Made by a program: the position numbers and the translations under genes. DNA of 11,314 nt from Rickettsiales bacterium (GTDB lineage: Bacteria > Pseudomonadota > Alphaproteobacteria > TMED109 > TMED131). Shown one piece after another: positions 7,730 to 11,314 of the stretch; the stretch's first letter is position 1; every line of letters begins with the position of its first letter. The stretch covers positions 1 to 11,314 of the forward strand of contig NZFJ01000012.1 of NCBI GenBank assembly GCA_002690625.1, read 5' to 3'. The notes under the pieces are model-generated. The model worked only from the letters and a program-made list of their open reading frames with translations, had not been told where the DNA came from and ran no database searches.

Positions 7730-9330
7730 TTATAAAATCCAATATTAACACTAAAAGCAAAGATTTTAAAAGTAACTTTGATAGAATGAACGAATTAGTG
7801 ATTGATTTAAAAAAAAAAACTAGAGTTATTAAAATAGGTGGAGCCTTAGAATCAAGAAAACGTCATATTAAGAGAGGTAAAGTATTGCCTAGAGAAAGAA
7901 TAGAGTATCTGTTAGATGAGAAGGATAGTGCTCTTGAGGTAGGTCAAATAGCTGGATATGATTTAAACAATAATGAAACGCCTTCAGGCTCTATTATTAC
8001 AGTTATAGGTAAAGTTTCGGGAAGAGATAGTATGATAATTGCTAACGACGCTACTGTTAAAGGAGGAACTTATTATCCTATTACTTTAAAAAAACATCTT
8101 AGAAGTTTAGAAATTGCTAGAGAAAACAACCTTGCATGCATTCATTTAGTTGATTCTGGAGGAGCAAACTTAAGAGAACAAACTGGTATTTTTGCTGATA
8201 AGGAGGGATTTGGCAGAATTTTTTTTGAAATGGCCAATATGTCTTCTTTAGGTATTCCACAGATATCAGCAGTTTTAGGTTCTTGTACAGCTGGAGGTGC
8301 TTACATTCCGGCTATGTCAGATGAAACTGTTATAGTAAAAAAAAATGGAACAATTTTTTTAGGCGGACCTCATTTAGTTAAGGCGGCTACTGGAGAGATT
8401 ACTAATGAGCAAGAACTAGGAGGTGCTGAACTGCACACTAGGCTTTCTGGAGTAGCTGATTATTTTGCTGAGGACGATTATGATGCTTTAAATATAACAA
8501 AAAAAATAATGAGTAATTTAAATTACTTTAAAGAACAAAGGCTAAAGGTTAGTAAGGCAATAGATCCTAAATATGATCCAAAAGAAATATACGGTATTAT
8601 TCCATCTGAGCTTAAGGAACAATATGATGTTAGAGAAATAATAGCAAGGTTAGTTGATAATTCAGAATTGGATGAGTTTAAAGCAAATTATGGTACTTCT
8701 GTTGTTACAGGTTTTGCTCATTTAATGGGTTTTCCTATTGGAATAGTTGCAAATAATGGAATATTATTTTCAGAATCATCTTTAAAGGCTACTCACTTTA
8801 TTCAGTTATGTGAACAAAGAAAAATACCAATTTTTTTCTTGCAAAATATTGCAGGCTTTATGATAGGTAAATCCTATGAAGAAAGAGGTATTGCTAAAGA
8901 TGGAGCTAAACTAGTAAATGCTGTTTCGACAGTAACAGTTCCAAAATTCACACTAATAATAGGTGGATCATTTGGAGCAGGTAATTATGCTATGTGTGGA
9001 AGAGCATATAGTCCAAGGTTTCTATTTTCTTGGCCAAATTCAAAAATTTCTGTAATGGGAGGAGAAATTGCAGCTAAAGTTTTATCTTCAGTCAAAGAAG
9101 CTCAATATAAAAAACTAGGAAAAAAATGGGAACAGATAAATAAGGTAAAGTTTAATAAAGAAATTATTGATCAATTCGATTATGAAGGATCTCCTTATTA
9201 TGCATCTGCTAGGTTATGGGATGACGGAATATTAGATCCAGTAGATACTAGAAAAAAATTAGCTTTAGCTTTGTCTTATAGTCTAAACTCAATTAGAGAA
9301 AATGGTAGATTCGGTATATTTAGGATGTAG
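7726..9330 (+). CDS. mccB: Methylcrotonyl-CoA carboxylase beta subunit (carboxyltransferase), TTG start
   Basis: This subunit carboxylates 3-methylcrotonyl-CoA to 3-methylglutaconyl-CoA using carboxybiotin from an MCC alpha subunit (liuB position). From TTG 7726 it is 534 residues, matching the family length of about 535. Motifs include GKVLPRERIEYLLD (51-64), ANDATVKGGTYYPIT (106-120), VDSGGANL (142-149), GSCTAGGAYIPAMSDE (185-200), ANNGILFSESSLKATHFI (342-359), GIAKDGAKLVNAV, and GGSFGAGNYAMCGRAYSPRF (413-432). The set is MCC-type rather than PccB; a geranyl-CoA carboxylase is a close alternative. The TTG overlaps the thiolase TGA (TTGA) with a weak GGA about 9 bases upstream; an ATG at 7678 would add 16 residues translated from the thiolase active-site region, without family support. 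ATG 7786 would remove conserved N-terminal residues. Codons 29-31 lie in an 11-A tract. No alpha-subunit gene adjoins it. Confidence 0.92.
   Translation: MIIKSNINTKSKDFKSNFDRMNELVIDLKKKTRVIKIGGALESRKRHIKRGKVLPRERIEYLLDEKDSALEVGQIAGYDLNNNETPSGSIITVIGKVSGRDSMIIANDATVKGGTYYPITLKKHLRSLEIARENNLACIHLVDSGGANLREQTGIFADKEGFGRIFFEMANMSSLGIPQISAVLGSCTAGGAYIPAMSDETVIVKKNGTIFLGGPHLVKAATGEITNEQELGGAELHTRLSGVADYFAEDDYDALNITKKIMSNLNYFKEQRLKVSKAIDPKYDPKEIYGIIPSELKEQYDVREIIARLVDNSELDEFKANYGTSVVTGFAHLMGFPIGIVANNGILFSESSLKATHFIQLCEQRKIPIFFLQNIAGFMIGKSYEERGIAKDGAKLVNAVSTVTVPKFTLIIGGSFGAGNYAMCGRAYSPRFLFSWPNSKISVMGGEIAAKVLSSVKEAQYKKLGKKWEQINKVKFNKEIIDQFDYEGSPYYASARLWDDGILDPVDTRKKLALALSYSLNSIRENGRFGIFRM
7809..7819 (+). 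repeat. Run of eleven A inside mccB
   Basis: An uninterrupted 11-A tract covers the last base of codon 28 to the first base of codon 32 (Leu-Lys-Lys-Lys-Thr). It is the longest homopolymer I found in the window; 9-base runs occur in mgtE (3958-3966), lipB (3807-3815) and the thiolase (7169-7177, 7642-7650). Such tracts are potential sites of polymerase slippage or assembly error, but the reading frame here is intact. Confidence 0.8.
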
Positions 9331-9335
9331 CTAAA

Positions 9336-10133
9336 GTGGATTATATTTATATAAAATTAAAGAGTTATAAAAATAAAGTTTATGAAATTACTTTAAATAA
9401 CCCTAATTCTAGAAATGCACTTAATGCAAAAATGCTTGAGGAATTGACTTTATGTCTTCAGAAAGTTAGCAATGAAAAAGAGTGTAGAGTTCTTATAATT
9501 ACAGGCTCCGGTAATACTTTTTCTGCAGGAGCAGATTTAGAATGGATGAAAGAATCTATTGAACTTAGTGTTGAAGAAAATAAAATAGATGCTTTAAAGT
9601 TTTCTAAAATGCTTAAAACTTTAGATGAGTTTTTTTGCCCTACTATAGCAATGATAAATGGACATGCCTTTGGTGGAGGTCTAGGAATTATTAGTGTTTG
9701 TGATTTTGCAATTGCTGATACTGAAGCTAAATTTTGTTTTTCAGAAGTTAGATTAGGCCTAATTCCTGCCATGATTGGTCCATATATATTAAGATCAATT
9801 GGATTTTTTAATACAAAAAGATTATTTTTGACTGGAGAAATTTTTAATGCTGATTTAGCTGTTTCATTAAATTTAATTAGTATGGCAGTAGAGAAAAAAA
9901 ATTTTTTAAATGAGAGAGAAAAAATTATAGAAAAGATTTTATTAGCTGGGCCTAAAGCACAATTAGAAATCAAAAGCTATTTACAAAATATTTATAATAA
10001 TAATATTGATAATGTATTAATTAATAAAGCAGCAGATAGTATTGCTAGAATAAGAGTTTCTGATGAAGCGCAAGAAGGTATCAAAGCATTTTTAAATAAA
10101 AACAAACCTAAATGGCAAGATGAAAATTCCTAG
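9336..10133 (+). CDS. liuC: Methylglutaconyl-CoA hydratase (enoyl-CoA hydratase/isomerase family), GTG start
   Basis: This enzyme hydrates 3-methylglutaconyl-CoA to HMG-CoA in leucine breakdown. The 265-residue crotonase fold shows the oxyanion-hole segments FSAGADLEWMK (62-72) and HAFGGGLG (110-117) and the block SEVRLGLIPAMIGPYIL (136-152). The FSAGADLxWMK plus SEVRLGLIPA combination is characteristic of bacterial LiuC. One of the two crotonase acidic residues is retained (E137); at the other usual position the sequence has Gly (G117), which I recall as normal for this subfamily. The GTG start at 9336 is 5 bases after the mccB stop, with AGGA at 9322-9325 inside the end of mccB as a possible ribosome site; no in-frame ATG lies near the needed N-terminus. 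The 3' end overlaps hmgL by 14 bases. Confidence 0.88.
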   Translation: MDYIYIKLKSYKNKVYEITLNNPNSRNALNAKMLEELTLCLQKVSNEKECRVLIITGSGNTFSAGADLEWMKESIELSVEENKIDALKFSKMLKTLDEFFCPTIAMINGHAFGGGLGIISVCDFAIADTEAKFCFSEVRLGLIPAMIGPYILRSIGFFNTKRLFLTGEIFNADLAVSLNLISMAVEKKNFLNEREKIIEKILLAGPKAQLEIKSYLQNIYNNNIDNVLINKAADSIARIRVSDEAQEGIKAFLNKNKPKWQDENS

Positions 10134-11016
10134 TATAGTAAATTTATATGAAGTAGGTCCTAGAGATGGGTTGCAAAATGAAAAAGAAATAATACCTGCT
10201 AATATAAAAGTTGATTTTATTAATAAACTTATTGATTGTCGTTTTAAAAATATTGAAATTGGTTCCTTTGTTTCTCCCAAATGGGTGCCTCAAATGGCTG
10301 ATAGTGCTTTTATAGTAGATCAAATAAAAAAAACTAAAGAAACCTCATTTCCTATGTTAACGCCTAACTTAAAAGGTATTAAAATGGCTATAGAAAAAAA
10401 AGTAGATACTGTATGTGTTTTTGCTACTGCTTCTGAAGAGTTTTCAATAAAAAATACTAATTGCTCTATAAAAGATTCTTTAAAAAGAATAGAAGAAGTA
10501 ATTAAAGAGGCAAAAAAAAATAAAATTAGAATTAGAGGCTATCTGAGTTGTGTGTTAGGTTGCCCTTATGAAGGTAAAGTAAGTTATGAAAAAACTGCTG
10601 AATTAGCAAATTTTATGATTGAGCAAGGTTGTTATGAAATATCTTTAGGAGATACAATAGGATGTGGAACTCCTTTAGAAGCAAAAAAGTTATTTGAAAT
10701 AGTATCTAATAATATTGACATTAAGAAGCTAGCTGCCCATTTCCATGATACTTATGGTCAAGCGCTATCAAATATTTATGCAGTTTTACAATTAGGTGTC
10801 CAAACAATTGATACATCTATTTCAGGACTCGGTGGTTGTCCATATGCTAAAGGAGCAAAAGGAAATGTTGCTACTGAAGATGTTTTATATATGTTGAATG
10901 GTATGGGAATAAAAACAGGTATAGAGTTAAAAAAATTACTTGAGGTTTCAAATTTTATAAGTAGTTATTTAAATAGAAGGCCTCAAAGTAGAGTTGCAAA
11001 TGCTTTAAAATTTTAA
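10120..11016 (+). CDS. hmgL: Hydroxymethylglutaryl-CoA lyase
   Basis: HMG-CoA lyase cleaves HMG-CoA to acetyl-CoA and acetoacetate, the last step specific to leucine breakdown (liuE position; also named mvaB). The 298-residue TIM-barrel protein has the N-terminal EVGPRDGLQNE motif (R15 and the metal ligand D16), FVSPKWVPQM, the metal-binding HFHDTYGQA with H207 and H209, and the signature loop GLGGCPYAKGAKGNVATED, whose C240 matches the catalytic cysteine of the human enzyme. The GLGGCPYA loop distinguishes it from isopropylmalate synthase and other DRE-TIM enzymes. The ATG lies 14 bases inside the end of liuC in another frame, implying translational coupling; the N-terminus fits the family, so a later start is unlikely. 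It is separated by 9 bases from the next gene. Confidence 0.95.
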   Translation: MKIPSIVNLYEVGPRDGLQNEKEIIPANIKVDFINKLIDCRFKNIEIGSFVSPKWVPQMADSAFIVDQIKKTKETSFPMLTPNLKGIKMAIEKKVDTVCVFATASEEFSIKNTNCSIKDSLKRIEEVIKEAKKNKIRIRGYLSCVLGCPYEGKVSYEKTAELANFMIEQGCYEISLGDTIGCGTPLEAKKLFEIVSNNIDIKKLAAHFHDTYGQALSNIYAVLQLGVQTIDTSISGLGGCPYAKGAKGNVATEDVLYMLNGMGIKTGIELKKLLEVSNFISSYLNRRPQSRVANALKF

Positions 11017-11025
11017 AAGACTATT

Positions 11026-11314
11026 ATGTACGACTTAAAAATTAAAAATGCCAAGATAGTTGATGGTACAGGACTAAATGCTTTTTATGGAGATATAGCA
11101 GTTATAGGGGATACAATAGTTAATAGAGGAAAAAATCTTGGCAATGCTATAAAAACTTATGATGCAGATGGTTTAGTCCTTAGTCCTGGTTTTATAGATA
11201 TACATACACATTATGATGCTCAAATTACATGGGATCCAACAGCTTCACCTTCTTTAGATTTAGGAGTTACAACAGCCATAATAGGGAACTGTGGATTTAC
11301 TATAGCACCTTGTA
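11026..11314 (+). CDS. D-aminoacylase-like amidohydrolase, 3'-truncated by window edge
   Basis: The first 96 codons of a gene run to the right edge. They encode an amidohydrolase-superfamily N-terminus: the beta-sandwich opening MYDLKIKNAKIVDGTG, then LVLSPGFIDIHTHYD with the metal-binding HxH pair (H60, H62), followed by TWDPTASPSLDLGVTT and IIGNCGFTIAPC. The THYDxQxTWDP and GNCG motifs are typical of N-acyl-D-amino-acid deacylases, in which a cysteine at the position of C89 acts as a zinc ligand. Family members are roughly 480-580 residues, so most of the gene is outside the window. It starts 9 bases after hmgL on the same strand and is probably cotranscribed. The substrate cannot be read from the fragment; dihydropyrimidinase or another amidohydrolase is less likely given GNCG. 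Confidence 0.8.
   Translation, partial: MYDLKIKNAKIVDGTGLNAFYGDIAVIGDTIVNRGKNLGNAIKTYDADGLVLSPGFIDIHTHYDAQITWDPTASPSLDLGVTTAIIGNCGFTIAPC

Noticed and set aside
9458..9973. 171-codon open frame on the minus strand, opposite liuC
   Set aside because: It lies wholly antisense to a gene with clear crotonase motifs, its translation shows no recognisable domain, and it has no ribosome site. It is a shadow of liuC codon bias.
10092..10280. 62-codon minus-strand open frame spanning the liuC/hmgL junction
   Set aside because: It overlaps the conserved N-terminal motif of HMG-CoA lyase in antisense; its hydrophobic look comes from the AT-rich complement.

Overview
The window is very AT-rich (about 30% G+C by eye) and almost entirely coding. 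It looks like a streamlined proteobacterial chromosome. Protein signatures (a PccB/PccA pair and a liu-type leucine-degradation cluster) combined with low G+C, gaps of a few bases and overlapping genes suggest an AT-rich marine alphaproteobacterium (SAR11-, HIMB59- or AEGEAN-169-like). An AT-rich gammaproteobacterium such as SAR86 cannot be excluded; the taxonomic call is inference. TGA ends one gene and TGG encodes Trp, so the standard bacterial code fits. No rRNA, tRNA, CRISPR array, transposon or phage gene is visible.

Left part (1-3255, plus strand): the 3' portion of pccB (cut by the left edge) followed 6 bases later by complete pccA. Together they encode biotin-dependent propionyl-CoA carboxylase, which turns propionyl-CoA from Ile, Val, Met or odd-chain fatty acids into methylmalonyl-CoA. 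Its stop interlocks with the stop of lipB, which lies on the minus strand (3252-3881) and encodes octanoyl-ACP:protein octanoyltransferase of lipoate synthesis.

Middle (3926-5317, plus strand): mgtE, a Mg2+ channel/transporter with N, double-CBS and membrane domains. It is divergent from lipB across a 44-base gap.

Right part (5340-11314, plus strand): a tight gene string for leucine catabolism: isovaleryl-CoA dehydrogenase (ivd/liuA), an acetyl-CoA C-acetyltransferase-type thiolase, methylcrotonyl-CoA carboxylase beta subunit (mccB/liuB), methylglutaconyl-CoA hydratase (liuC), HMG-CoA lyase (hmgL/liuE), and the start of a D-aminoacylase-like amidohydrolase cut by the right edge. Gaps run from -14 to +23 bases, as expected for one operon. 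The enzymes lead from isovaleryl-CoA to acetyl-CoA plus acetoacetate, with the thiolase able to split acetoacetyl-CoA.

No wholly new system is evident. The most noteworthy points are: there is no gene for the biotin-carrying MCC alpha subunit (liuD) between mccB and hmgL, although a carboxylase alpha subunit (PccA) lies nearby; an amidohydrolase is attached to the leucine operon; mccB and liuC have consecutive non-ATG, coupled starts; a promoter-like sequence places the predicted transcription start on the A of the ivd ATG; and mccB contains an 11-A tract near its 5' end.
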